Positions 52,319-61,050 of a stretch of DNA of 64,000 nt are shown here, one piece after another (the first letter of the stretch is position 1; every line of letters starts with the position of its first letter). Made by a program: the position numbers and the translations under genes. Source of the stretch: Chloroflexota bacterium (GTDB lineage Bacteria; Chloroflexota; Anaerolineae; Anaerolineales; Anaerolineaceae). The stretch is from contig JAKAFP010000005.1 in the NCBI GenBank assembly GCA_021825925.1, positions 62,001 to 126,000 of the forward strand, written 5' to 3'. The notes under the pieces are model-generated. The model made no database searches. It worked only from the letters and a program-made list of their open reading frames with translations, and was not told the origin of the DNA.

Positions 52319-53260
52319 TTAAAGTGAAACCATACTGTAGTCGTCCAAATAGAGATTCCCGATGCCCACCTGGAAACATGAGATCCATAATCCTGTTGCC
52401 CAAGCTTCATTCTTATCAAGTTGCTGGACAACAAAGGTGTTTGGATCCTCAAGATCCCAGGTCAGAAAAGTGAATTTGCCATTTTTCGTTCCACCAATAA
52501 ACAAACCATACCATTTGTCTGGCATTAAATTTAAATTGCCCATCATCACTTGATTTGATTGCGAATTATCAGTTCCTTCCCAGATATTTGTGATCATTTG
52601 ATCGGTTTGATAGATTGAACCTCCAAAACGTTTGTACTCAGGGGTATCCCATTTATTCTGTTGAATGAAAAACTCCATTAAATGTTCAGAGCCTGATAAT
52701 TTTATTTTTGTCAGTATCCCCTGATCGAGTTGAAATTCTGGTGAACAAAAATATCCCTTCAAATCTTGTAAACCTGGAATCTCCAGAACGTTCTCATCTT
52801 GATCTTTGACAATGTTCACGTTATTCGAGTAATACCATTCGTTATCTGTCAGATTATTAAAATGTTCAACGACCTCGATTTGGGGAGTTCCTATGTATTG
52901 TGTAACAACGGATGGAAGGAGCAAAGGATCAATCTCAGGTAAAGGTAAAGAGGCATTCGATTGTGGAGCTGCAGTCTCGATCACTGTCGTTGATTCTTCC
53001 ATGTCTTGCTTGAGGTACTCAGGTGGTATTTCAGCAATAGGTGTATTTCGGCGGATTGATCCTATCACCATTAATAGAACTATTATGCAGAGAATTCCCA
53101 AACCAATCCAAAGAACGATCAGGGGCTTCCGCTTGCTTGTAGGGAGAGCTGTGATGATTTCTTTAGAAGTGACAGTTGTTCCACTTTTTACTTGATGTCC
53201 GCAATACCCGCAAAAAACTGCTGATTCAGTGACTTCATTACCGCAATTTGTACATTTCAT
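52319..53260 (-). CDS. Zinc-ribbon membrane protein with LamG-like extracellular domain
   Basis: The protein has 313 residues. An N-terminal zinc ribbon (CTNCGNEVTESAVFCGYCG, residues 3-21) is followed by a linker, a membrane helix (about 46-68) and an extracellular part. The region of about 115-313 resembles concanavalin-like (LamG/DUF1080) beta sandwiches. The cytosolic zinc ribbon and outside domain suggest signalling or anchoring. It is the last gene of a three-gene operon whose first gene has five zinc ribbons of the same type. Confidence 0.75.
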   Translation of the reverse strand: MKCTNCGNEVTESAVFCGYCGHQVKSGTTVTSKEIITALPTSKRKPLIVLWIGLGILCIIVLLMVIGSIRRNTPIAEIPPEYLKQDMEESTTVIETAAPQSNASLPLPEIDPLLLPSVVTQYIGTPQIEVVEHFNNLTDNEWYYSNNVNIVKDQDENVLEIPGLQDLKGYFCSPEFQLDQGILTKIKLSGSEHLMEFFIQQNKWDTPEYKRFGGSIYQTDQMITNIWEGTDNSQSNQVMMGNLNLMPDKWYGLFIGGTKNGKFTFLTWDLEDPNTFVVQQLDKNEAWATGLWISCFQVGIGNLYLDDYSMVSL

Positions 53261-53272
53261 GGCAATTCCTTT

Positions 53273-54406
53273 CTATGGAACAACCTTGATCCATACGATC
53301 GGGTTATCTGAATCACTTGTTGAGTAGGATGATGACCAGACGACAAGTTTTACAGCCTCAAGCCCCGTAGATCCGGAGATTTGTACATTTTTGCACACTT
53401 GATTGGATATTGATGACAATGTCCCGGTCCATAACACCGACTTCGTCCCGCTTGGATTTCCGTCTCCTGACACCGAGGCGTTCGTATAATCTTCAAAGGC
53501 ATAATTGAATTCGGATTCAACACCTGAGAGTGACAATCCAAAGCAAAGGGTGAAACTCTCGCCGAGAGGATGGGAACTGCAGTTTCCACCAGGCATGGAA
53601 ATGAAAGCGATACTGGAAGTGCGTCCGGACGGGCATGGAGGAGTAGGGGGTGGGGCTTTTACAGTGACAAAAGCTGATTTTTCAATGGCTCCAGTAGAAG
53701 TTTGCCCACGTAAAACATACGATTTACTTTCGGATGGGCAATCAGTATACTCACCTGAAGCTCCAATTGTCGTGCCATTAATGGATAAATCGGTAACATT
53801 AGTCGAAGTCCAATGAACAACCGTACAGCCACCTGTTTCAATTAGATCAGAATCAACCCAAATATTCATGCTGCCTGGCGGTTTTGGAGTAAATGTAAAT
53901 GTAGGTGTGATCGGTTTCTTGGTGCCCGTTGGCGTAAAAGTTGGCGTGATTGGTTTCTTGGTTCCTGTCGGTGTAAATGTAGGTGTGACCGAGATGCTCT
54001 GTGGTTGAACCCCATTTGCATTCGATCCAGTGACATGTACTTTGGCAATTGCGCTGATGGTTTGATTATTGATATTAACGGCGATGACTTTAACTTCATA
54101 CTCACCAGGGTCGGGTCGCCAGTCAGTTGAGGTCATCACAATGGGATAGTTGACATCCGTTGAGATGGTCGTGAGCAGGTTTCCGTTGATGAAATATTGC
54201 ATTTCCTTGATACCAGCGCCATTAACATCTCGGGCGTTGGAAACAATCGGAATGGTTTCTCCCCCAGAATAAGTGCTCCCATCCAAAGGCTGGTCAAGCC
54301 ACACCTTCATCACCGGTTCACCGGCCATGCCTTTGCATGAAGTAATTAATAAAACGATCACCAGTGTGATTATTGCGTCATTCAATAAACGAGATTTGGA
54401 GTTCAT
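53273..54406 (-). CDS. Ig-repeat lipoprotein with TPTFTPTGTKKP linker repeat
   Basis: The protein has 377 residues. A type II signal peptide (LITSC, acyl-Cys C24) precedes an Ig-like domain (about 30-130), a Thr/Pro linker (about 135-180) and two further beta domains (about 180-250 and 255-377). The linker contains two identical 13-residue units TPTFTPTGTKKPI. It lies 14 bases after the five-ribbon protein gene and 12 before the next zinc-ribbon gene. It is probably a surface binding protein in the same complex; no enzyme motif is visible. Confidence 0.75.
   Translation of the reverse strand: MNSKSRLLNDAIITLVIVLLITSCKGMAGEPVMKVWLDQPLDGSTYSGGETIPIVSNARDVNGAGIKEMQYFINGNLLTTISTDVNYPIVMTSTDWRPDPGEYEVKVIAVNINNQTISAIAKVHVTGSNANGVQPQSISVTPTFTPTGTKKPITPTFTPTGTKKPITPTFTFTPKPPGSMNIWVDSDLIETGGCTVVHWTSTNVTDLSINGTTIGASGEYTDCPSESKSYVLRGQTSTGAIEKSAFVTVKAPPPTPPCPSGRTSSIAFISMPGGNCSSHPLGESFTLCFGLSLSGVESEFNYAFEDYTNASVSGDGNPSGTKSVLWTGTLSSISNQVCKNVQISGSTGLEAVKLVVWSSSYSTSDSDNPIVWIKVVP
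53905..53982 (-). repeat. 39-bp tandem repeat in the lipoprotein linker
   Basis: Two in-frame 39-base units (about 53905-53943 and 53944-53982) encode identical 13-residue linker units. Their DNA differs at several wobble positions, so the duplication is not recent, or the repeat has been converted. Confidence 0.6.
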
Positions 54407-54420
54407 AGTCTACTCCCGTC

Positions 54421-57180
54421 TCAATCACATAATTTATTAATTAATGGAATGTGGCATGCACCCTGGCCTAACTTAGTCACGGTCCATTTTGCACCGTCCC
54501 AAGTTTTGTTACCAATCCAGACGACACCGTCTTTAACTTCAATCGCACCCAACTTGATCAACTCGCCTGACTCGCTGATACCATAAGCGACCCCGTCATA
54601 CACAGCAGCAACGCCCTGCGGCAGAGCGGCAATCGAACACACAAAGGGTTCGTTCGCATTGTCTCGCCAGCAATCCAGAAAATCTATATCTCCTTTATAG
54701 AAGAAACCTCCGGCGATATTTACACCTTCATAATAAGTTATTGCTCTTGAAACACAGGCTGCGTACATGCCTCCCGAATATTCACGATCACATGTTTCCA
54801 CCATATCATCATAAAACTCATTGTCACAGGTGACTTTGCTTTTGCCTGACCATTTTTGGACGTAACATATATCATGTTTGTCGCAGGCTTCATGGAAAAT
54901 TCCGTCATAGACAGCCTCACCAGTCCAGTTGGATCCACCACATCCGTTAGGGATTGGTTCTTTCATGCCTGCAAGAAGTCCAGGAGGACTGTTTTGATCA
55001 ATAACAGGTGCTGGAGGCGGCGTTGGAGGTGGACACGTTTCTGCATTGGTGCTGCCAATATATACCCATTCCGAGACTTCTTTTTTGCCAACTGCTCTTA
55101 TTTCCCATTTTTTGACACTGCCGCATGGAACAACCTGCTTAAGCTCATCAAGATTGACAAAATAACTTCTCGCTTCAGGGAATGGCAGGGAACTGGTTTT
55201 TTCACTGGCTGTATTACCGCTTGGAGCAATGATGCGATAGCGGATCTCAAAGCCGGTAAGATCTTTTTCTGAGTAACCTTTAAAAGGATCTCCTTTTGCG
55301 GGCCAATCCCACTTTAGAAAATTCCTCATATTCCATAGCAAACTCACTTTACATGCTTCGCTCAATGCATCCCTGAGTTGTCCGAGTTGACTGGCTGTAT
55401 GGGCACAGTCTGAAGCATATAATGCTGAACGAAGATTATAGGGTGGAGGAAGTGTTGTAGGGCGATCTATCATGCGAATACTATCATTGCTGTTGGATGA
55501 TTGAGATTCTCCAATGAAATGGGTTTCAAGTGAAATGCTGCCTTTCAACACTTCATTACTTATTGTGATCAATCCGCTTTGAAGCTCATTGGGAGTGATC
55601 ATCTTTTCAAAACTGCCGAAGTGTCTCAGGTTTTTTCCTTCCCACCCCCAAAGAAATACATTTAGTTGTAATTGTTGGTTGATAGGCCAATCGTAACCCG
55701 GAACTGTTGCGCTGAAACTTCCATTTTTCCTTTCAAGAAAGGTTCCGGGTTGTTCAGGAACTCTTTGAAAACGATTGTCATATCCACCCAGAAGAACATA
55801 GGCATAAACAGAGTTTGTACCACTACTTGGAGGTGTAAAATTTATCAAGGCATAAGAGATGGTTTCTTCTGCATTCTTTGGGGCGTTGGATTGGTCATTA
55901 AAATCGGGAATAAAGATCGTGCTAGAGGCCATGCCTCCTGAATCGCCATTATGATCGATCGGAATAATGAATATTTGCCAGTTCCCTCGATTGCTTACAG
56001 GTAAACGATAACTTGAAACTTTACCATCCACCGTTTCAATATGGATCAATTCTGATGAATCAGGCGGCTTGACATGGATTTCGTATTCTGCTGCATTTTC
56101 AACAGGCTCCCACGAGATATCTATATTCTTATAGTTTGAATCTGCAGTGCTTGAAACTGACGCAGGAGGGGGTAGAGTGCCTATCGAGGGTTCGATCTCG
56201 AGAGGTTCGGAATTGGCGATCGTCTCCTGCGACTCAGCAGTAATTATTATGGGGATAACTTGAGATTGAGAAGAGACACCATCAGAATTGATGGCGTTGA
56301 CGATCACCTCATGCTCACCGGTCGGTAACCTTTCTAGTGGGGGAGAGTATTCAACGGTTGTGTTTCCTGTTCCTTCGATATTTTTGGCAGCAACCAGAAC
56401 GCCATCGGCGTACACTTCAATGCGGTTTATCCCGGCATCGTCATAGGAAGAAATCGAGAGATCTCCCGGTGTGTAAGATGCTGAGGTTGAAAAATCTTCA
56501 TACCCGCTGGTCATCACCAGTGGACCATTGTCACTTTCAAATAGCGGTATGGGTTGTTTGTTGTTATTGACCAGGCCAACAATAAATAAGATCAAGAGGA
56601 TGGCTGCAAGACCAATTCCCCATTTTGTCAAAGTAGAATGATTCCTTTTTGGAGAGGTGGGTGCAGGTTCTTTTTGTCGAGCATTTTTGTGATGCTTATT
56701 TATTTCAGTGCCACATTGTTCACAGTAACCAATCCCTGGTCGGTTGGTAAAGCCGCACTTGCTGCAAAGGATGCCATTGGTCTCGCTGCTTTTGGGGAGC
56801 AGAGAAATCCCGCAATTCCCACAGTATTTGATGCCGATGTCATTTTCACCTCCGCAGGATGGGCATACCTGCCTGGTGATTATCGGTGTTGGCTTTTCCA
56901 GTTTTGCGCCGCAGCTGTCGCAAAAATTTACCACTGGTTTCGTCACTTGACCGCAGGAGGGGCAATACATTTTAGATTCCACCGGAATTGGAGGATCAAG
57001 GGTTAACCCGCAGTTCTCGCAAAACCGGGCGCCGATTTTGTTGACCTGGCCGCAATTCAAACAGTGGACAGATTGAGTGGTAATGGGTTGTGATGAAATT
57101 TCGGAGGGGAGTGGGGTACCGCAGGTTTCACAAAACTTTATTCCAGATCTGTTCTCAGCGTTACACGAAGGACATCTCAT
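54421..57180 (-). CDS. Five-zinc-ribbon, membrane-anchored Ig/phospholipase-A2-like protein
   Basis: The protein has 919 residues from the ATG at 57180, which has GGAGG just upstream; a longer reading from 57210 lacks this. The N-terminus has five zinc ribbons (CPSC..CETC, CLNC..CENC, CPSC..CDSC, CPSC..CGNC and CSKC..CEQC; about 2-165), followed by a membrane helix (about 184-204) and several Ig/FnIII-like domains. The C-terminus (about 735-840) has the phospholipase-A2 motif HEACDKHDICY (H769, D770) with flanking Cys. PLA2 enzymes release the sn-2 fatty acid using this His-Asp pair. The domain faces outside. It starts a three-gene operon of surface proteins. Confidence 0.8.
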   Translation of the reverse strand: MRCPSCNAENRSGIKFCETCGTPLPSEISSQPITTQSVHCLNCGQVNKIGARFCENCGLTLDPPIPVESKMYCPSCGQVTKPVVNFCDSCGAKLEKPTPIITRQVCPSCGGENDIGIKYCGNCGISLLPKSSETNGILCSKCGFTNRPGIGYCEQCGTEINKHHKNARQKEPAPTSPKRNHSTLTKWGIGLAAILLILFIVGLVNNNKQPIPLFESDNGPLVMTSGYEDFSTSASYTPGDLSISSYDDAGINRIEVYADGVLVAAKNIEGTGNTTVEYSPPLERLPTGEHEVIVNAINSDGVSSQSQVIPIIITAESQETIANSEPLEIEPSIGTLPPPASVSSTADSNYKNIDISWEPVENAAEYEIHVKPPDSSELIHIETVDGKVSSYRLPVSNRGNWQIFIIPIDHNGDSGGMASSTIFIPDFNDQSNAPKNAEETISYALINFTPPSSGTNSVYAYVLLGGYDNRFQRVPEQPGTFLERKNGSFSATVPGYDWPINQQLQLNVFLWGWEGKNLRHFGSFEKMITPNELQSGLITISNEVLKGSISLETHFIGESQSSNSNDSIRMIDRPTTLPPPYNLRSALYASDCAHTASQLGQLRDALSEACKVSLLWNMRNFLKWDWPAKGDPFKGYSEKDLTGFEIRYRIIAPSGNTASEKTSSLPFPEARSYFVNLDELKQVVPCGSVKKWEIRAVGKKEVSEWVYIGSTNAETCPPPTPPPAPVIDQNSPPGLLAGMKEPIPNGCGGSNWTGEAVYDGIFHEACDKHDICYVQKWSGKSKVTCDNEFYDDMVETCDREYSGGMYAACVSRAITYYEGVNIAGGFFYKGDIDFLDCWRDNANEPFVCSIAALPQGVAAVYDGVAYGISESGELIKLGAIEVKDGVVWIGNKTWDGAKWTVTKLGQGACHIPLINKLCD

Positions 57181-57732
57181 ATGGCCTCCAGTTGGAAAAC
57201 TTATTACCAATACACAGAGATTACCCGGTTAACATGATAAAGTATCAACAAACACCACTATTTGCTTCTATGTTTTTTGGCTATGAGAACAGTATTTAGT
57301 TTTGTTTTGTTTTTGTGATTACAATTAAATTTTACCATCCATGTCAAGCCTAGAGGTCAAAAGAAGTGAAGGTGATTGTAGATTTGAAAAGTCTGACACC
57401 TTGATTTAATAAAAATATGGAAAGGGAAACACTTGACAAAGGGTTTATACTTAAAACATAGAATAAAAATTCTATGTATACTGAAATTATTGGAATAGTA
57501 TTCTTCTAATTAAAGCCGATTCGTTTTTATTCGTTTTCTTTTTTAAGACGAATACGAAAAAATGAAAAATAACGGAATTAAATTGGGGCTTTGACCAATC
57601 AGGATGATTAATTGAAACACCACCTTCTGCCGAACTTGACAATTAACTATTCAAGGAACTTGATTTAATGATTCTCTACTCTCTATCCTCTCTTCTCCCC
57701 TGATAATACAGTAATACCGTGAGGAAAGAACC
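57181..57732. other. AT-rich spacer before the Fic insertion
   Basis: The 552 bases between the zinc-ribbon operon start and the nuclease remnant are notably AT-rich. A TTGACA at 57433-57438 has no well-spaced -10. An imperfect inverted repeat of TTCGTTTTTATTCG/CGAATACGAAAAA type lies near 57520-57565. I see no gene. Confidence 0.5.
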
Positions 57733-57864
57733 ATGCCCCTCTACAAACTCAGTCCGTCACAACTTGCCTTTGCAAGGGTTGAATTTCCTTACTGGTTCAT
57801 TTTGAGTCTTTTTGGTTTGCATGTATTTCTCAAAGTAATAAGACTTTTTTTTACACAACGATAA
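57733..57864 (+). pseudogene. Truncated copy of the nuclease gene start
   Basis: The first 14 codons read MPLYKLSPSQLAFA, nearly identical to the start of the nuclease gene at 59247 (MPLYKLSPSQLTFA); about 38 of 43 bases match. After codon 14 the frame diverges and stops at 57864. This looks like a 5' fragment left by an insertion or duplication that also placed the Fic gene between the two copies. Confidence 0.7.
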
Positions 57865-57871
57865 TTGAGAT

Positions 57872-57946
57872 TGATACTTTACACAACCAACGTTGTTGTA
57901 ATTGATACAAAAACGCAATATACTATCAATTAGTATACAAGTATCA
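57872..57946. promoter_or_regulatory. TGATAC/GTATCA cluster upstream of the Fic gene
   Basis: TGATAC occurs at 57872-57877 and 57903-57908 and its complement GTATCA at 57941-57946. An ATACTATCAATTAGTAT dyad lies at 57920-57936. Three more copies follow the Fic gene. They may be sites for the Fic protein's own C-terminal winged-helix domain; this is inference. Confidence 0.5.
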
Positions 57947-57966
57947 CTATCATTTGGAGTGTTAAT

Positions 57967-59139
57967 GTGAAAAAAGAGGATTTTCAAAAATCCACAGCTG
58001 GTAAGGTGGTTCAGACCTCGATCCATTTAACCCCCTATTGGGCTTTTGTGCCAAATCCGCTTCCACCGAGCATCAATCCAAGCTGGAAACTGGTTAATTT
58101 GTTGTCTGAAGCTGATCGTGAAATAGGAATCGTAGCTGGATTGGCATGCAACATTCCAGACGCCTCAATGCTGATAGAACCATTCATGAGGCGTGAAGCT
58201 GTTCTATCCTCGCGAATCGAAGGAACTCATACGGTTCTATCGGAATTGTATGGTTATGAATCAGGCCATTTTCTACCTGGTTTTTCAAGGAGTAATGAGG
58301 TACTTCTTGAAAACCAGGAAGTGTTAAATTATGTAAAAGCATTAAAAGCGGGATTGGTAAGTATTGAAACCAAGCCGATCAATCTTGAATTAATAAAGGA
58401 CTTGCACCGAATTTTACTTTACGGCGTTCGTGGAGATGAGTTTGCACTTGGTGAATTCAGAGAAATCCAAAATTTCATAGGACGTTCAAATGATCCTTCA
58501 GAGGCTATCTTTATCCCGACCCCTGTAGCGGATCTTTCGGCTGCCTTAAGGAGATTTGAAGCGTATATACTTGCCGGGAATCAATACCCACCTTTAATTA
58601 GAATAGCGATGATTCATTATCAATTTGAAACCATCCATCCATTTTTGGATGGCAATGGTCGAGTTGGACGCTTGCTTATCGTTTTATTATTAGTAGCCTG
58701 GAAACTATTACCCGAACCGCTGCTTTATCCCAGTGCCTATTTTGAACGAAATCGCGAGCACTATTATGAGAACCTACTTTCCTTGTCAAAAAATGGTGAA
58801 TGGGAAAACTGGCTTGAATTCTTTCTTCAAATGATCATTGAAGAATCAAAAACCACAATAGACATTGCGAAAGCAATGATTGATCTTAAGGAGAAATGGG
58901 AGCAACTGCTCCTGCAAAATAAATCTAGTGAGTATTATTTTAGAATAATCAATTCTTTATTTAAGAGACCCTTTATTTCGGTAAGTGATATTGAAAAGTT
59001 ATTGGGTGTCACCAATAAAGCTGCCAGGGCAATGGTTGAAAGACTAGCAACCATTAATATTTTAAATCTGGTGGAAGAGAAAAAATATGGAAGAATTTAT
59101 CAGGCAAGCGAATTGATTGCTATTTTGCAAAAACATTGA
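57967..59139 (+). CDS. Fic-family protein (AMP-transferase) with winged-helix tail
   Basis: The protein has 390 residues. The N-terminal Fic_N part contains the inhibitory helix motif SSRIEGTHT (S82 to E86), and the Fic core has HPFLDGNGRVGR with the catalytic His near residue 224. The C-terminus (about 320-390) is a winged helix (SVSDIEKLLGVTNKAARAMVERL). Fic proteins usually transfer AMP to target hydroxyls; the intact inhibitory Glu implies autoinhibition. The gene is AT-rich compared with its neighbours and lies between two copies of a nuclease gene start, which suggests transfer. Its GTG at 57967 follows GGAGTG. Confidence 0.9.
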   Translation: MKKEDFQKSTAGKVVQTSIHLTPYWAFVPNPLPPSINPSWKLVNLLSEADREIGIVAGLACNIPDASMLIEPFMRREAVLSSRIEGTHTVLSELYGYESGHFLPGFSRSNEVLLENQEVLNYVKALKAGLVSIETKPINLELIKDLHRILLYGVRGDEFALGEFREIQNFIGRSNDPSEAIFIPTPVADLSAALRRFEAYILAGNQYPPLIRIAMIHYQFETIHPFLDGNGRVGRLLIVLLLVAWKLLPEPLLYPSAYFERNREHYYENLLSLSKNGEWENWLEFFLQMIIEESKTTIDIAKAMIDLKEKWEQLLLQNKSSEYYFRIINSLFKRPFISVSDIEKLLGVTNKAARAMVERLATINILNLVEEKKYGRIYQASELIAILQKH

Positions 59140-59193
59140 TACTTAACTATCAAAGTTTTTACTGAAATGATACTAAACAAGTATAAAGTATCA
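59137..59193. promoter_or_regulatory. TGATAC/GTATCA cluster downstream of the Fic gene
   Basis: TGATAC at 59137-59142 (overlapping the stop codon) and 59168-59173, and GTATCA at 59188-59193, repeat the motif found upstream. The spacer lies just before the nuclease gene, so the sites could also control that gene. Confidence 0.5.
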
Positions 59194-59246
59194 ATTAGGC
59201 ATCACAATATTAATATAATAACATTTTGTTAAAGGATGGTGGAATT

Positions 59247-59927
59247 ATGCCACTCTACAAACTCAGTCCGTCTCAACTCACCTTTGCTTGGGACGAATGT
59301 CCGCGTTGCTTTTATTTGGATGTGGTGCTCGGTATCAAGCGGCCGGCCACAGCCTTCCCCAAGGTGTTCAGCCGCATTGACAGTTTGATGAAGCACCTTT
59401 TTGCCGACAAGCCCACTTCCGCGCTGTCGCCTGACCTGCCACCCGGCAGGGTGATGGCGCAGGGCAAGTGGATCAATTCCGCGCCGATCGCTTTTGACGG
59501 ATTGGATGCCTCATGTTATCTCAAGGGCGCCTTCGATTCCGTCCTTGAGTTTGACGACGGCACCTTTGCGGTGATTGATTTTAAAACCTCCTCTCCCAGC
59601 CCGGCGCACGTGGCCTTCTACGGACGCCAGTTGAGCGCTTACGCTTATGCCCTGGAGCATCCCAGCGAAAAAGGACTGCGCATCAGTCCCATCAGTAAAC
59701 TTGGTTTGCTCTATCTCGACCCGGTGGATATTGAACATGGCGCAGACCACAAGCGTATCACTTACGGTGGCGAGGTCACCTGGCAGGAGATCCCCAAAGA
59801 TGAAGACGGTTTTCTGGCTTTCATGCGTGGAGTGCTGACACTGCTCTCGCAGCCCGAACCTCCCTCGGCGCCTGAATCCTGCGGGTTCTGTGCTTATCGC
59901 GAAGAAGCCCGCCGCCACGGATTGTGA
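59247..59927 (+). CDS. PD-(D/E)XK nuclease of the RecB/Cas4-like superfamily
   Basis: The protein has 226 residues from the ATG at 59247, chosen because its start is duplicated at 57733; a reading from 59226 is also open. The catalytic core is GAFDSVLEFDDGTFAVIDFKTSS (Asp, then D-x-K, near residues 95-115), followed by the motif GRQLSAYAYALE. Cys pairs near both ends (CPRC at about 18-21 and CGFC near 215) could hold an iron-sulfur cluster as in Cas4 and AddB. Such enzymes process DNA ends. No Cas genes or CRISPR repeats are nearby. Confidence 0.82.
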   Translation: MPLYKLSPSQLTFAWDECPRCFYLDVVLGIKRPATAFPKVFSRIDSLMKHLFADKPTSALSPDLPPGRVMAQGKWINSAPIAFDGLDASCYLKGAFDSVLEFDDGTFAVIDFKTSSPSPAHVAFYGRQLSAYAYALEHPSEKGLRISPISKLGLLYLDPVDIEHGADHKRITYGGEVTWQEIPKDEDGFLAFMRGVLTLLSQPEPPSAPESCGFCAYREEARRHGL

Positions 59928-59969
59928 TAGGATTAGGATTATTTCAATATTTGGAAATGGAAAATATTA

Positions 59970-60797
59970 ATGGCTGACACTGACAAATTGGCTTTTAAGA
60001 GTTATTACGATGAAGCAAAAACGACGTTATTGTTCCTGCACGGCGGCGGCGGTGCAGGCTGGATGTGGCAGCCTGTGGTGGAGCGCTTGCCCGAATTCCA
60101 CTGCCTGGTCGCTGACCTGCCCGAACACGGCGGCAGCAAAGGGGTCAAACCGTTTTCCATGCGGCTTGCGGCTGAAAAAGCGGCCGAGCTGATCCGCGAA
60201 CAGGCGCACGGCGGCAAAGCCGTGGTGATCGGCTTGTCTGAGGGCGCCCAGGTGGCAGTGCAGATGCTGGCCACCTGCTCTGAAGTGATGGAAAAAGTTG
60301 TGATCTCTTCAGCTCTGCTCTTACCCATGCCCGGCGCGGGGATGTATTCTTCACCTGGACTGATCTCGGCGCTCTTTAAAATGTCTGTCCCGCCTTTCCG
60401 CAACAGCGATTGGTGGATCAAACTGAATATGAAATATGCAGCCGGCATCCCCGACGCGTTTTATTCGCAGTTCAAAGCGGATTTTCAGGCGATGACCGAA
60501 AGCCAGTTCGTCAACCTGATGGTTGCCAACCAAACCTTCCGCATGCCAGAGGGGATCGGAAATGCCAAAGTGCCTGCGCTGATCCTCTGCGGCAGCCACG
60601 AATACAAGGCCATGAAGGACAGCGCCAATAACCTCGCTTCATTATTAAGCGGCAGCCAGGTTTATCAGATCAACCTGGGGCAGGGATCCAGTTTGGCCAG
60701 GGAACACAACTGGGCCATGACCGCCCCGCAGGCTTTCGCAGACACGGTCCGCAATTGGTTGGCCGGGCAGCCTTTGCCAAAAGTATTGGTGTCATAA
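59970..60797 (+). CDS. Alpha/beta hydrolase
   Basis: The protein has 275 residues. The oxyanion loop is LLFLHGGGGAGWMW, the nucleophile elbow is GLSEGAQVA with Ser near residue 90, the acid lies in ALILCGSHEY, and the His is in AREHNWAM. This is the serine hydrolase triad of the family. Substrates range from esters to lactones and cannot be predicted here. It has no signal peptide. It follows the nuclease gene after 42 bases. Confidence 0.85.
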   Translation: MADTDKLAFKSYYDEAKTTLLFLHGGGGAGWMWQPVVERLPEFHCLVADLPEHGGSKGVKPFSMRLAAEKAAELIREQAHGGKAVVIGLSEGAQVAVQMLATCSEVMEKVVISSALLLPMPGAGMYSSPGLISALFKMSVPPFRNSDWWIKLNMKYAAGIPDAFYSQFKADFQAMTESQFVNLMVANQTFRMPEGIGNAKVPALILCGSHEYKAMKDSANNLASLLSGSQVYQINLGQGSSLAREHNWAMTAPQAFADTVRNWLAGQPLPKVLVS

Positions 60798-60855
60798 GAC
60801 AGAGTTTACAAAATACAAGATTCTCACTGTTACAGTACTCCACAATAATAGTTAG

Positions 60856-60908
60856 CCCTCTCCCCTGAGCCCCTCTCCCAAGCCTGGGAGAGGGGTTTGG
60901 GGTGAGGG
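60856..60908. repeat. CCCTCTCCC-type palindromic repeat
   Basis: CCCCTCTCCCA and TGGGAGAGGGG flank AGCC, with outer CCCTC and GAGGG arms. The composition matches a repeat often seen between genes in Chloroflexota and some other phyla. It lies in the 253-bp spacer before the sigma factor gene, which otherwise shows only a short ACACGAAAAGACAC stretch at 61029. Confidence 0.75.
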
Positions 60909-61050
60909 TAGTTACATGTAGAAAGAATTCCCCGAGTCTGCTCATTCCAAGAACAGTTTCTTATTTATCCCTATCTTTTAGGGAGTTCAGAAGATAGTAT
61001 AAATAGAAGACTTCTGCATCACCCGCGGGACACGAAAAGACACTGAGGCC

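Noticed and set aside
57733..57864. 43-codon frame as an independent small gene
   Set aside because: Only the first 14 codons are meaningful and they copy the nuclease start; the rest is not conserved-looking.
59247..59927. Nuclease as cas4 of a CRISPR system
   Set aside because: The motifs fit the wider RecB/Cas4-like superfamily, but no cas1, cas2 or repeat array is in the window.
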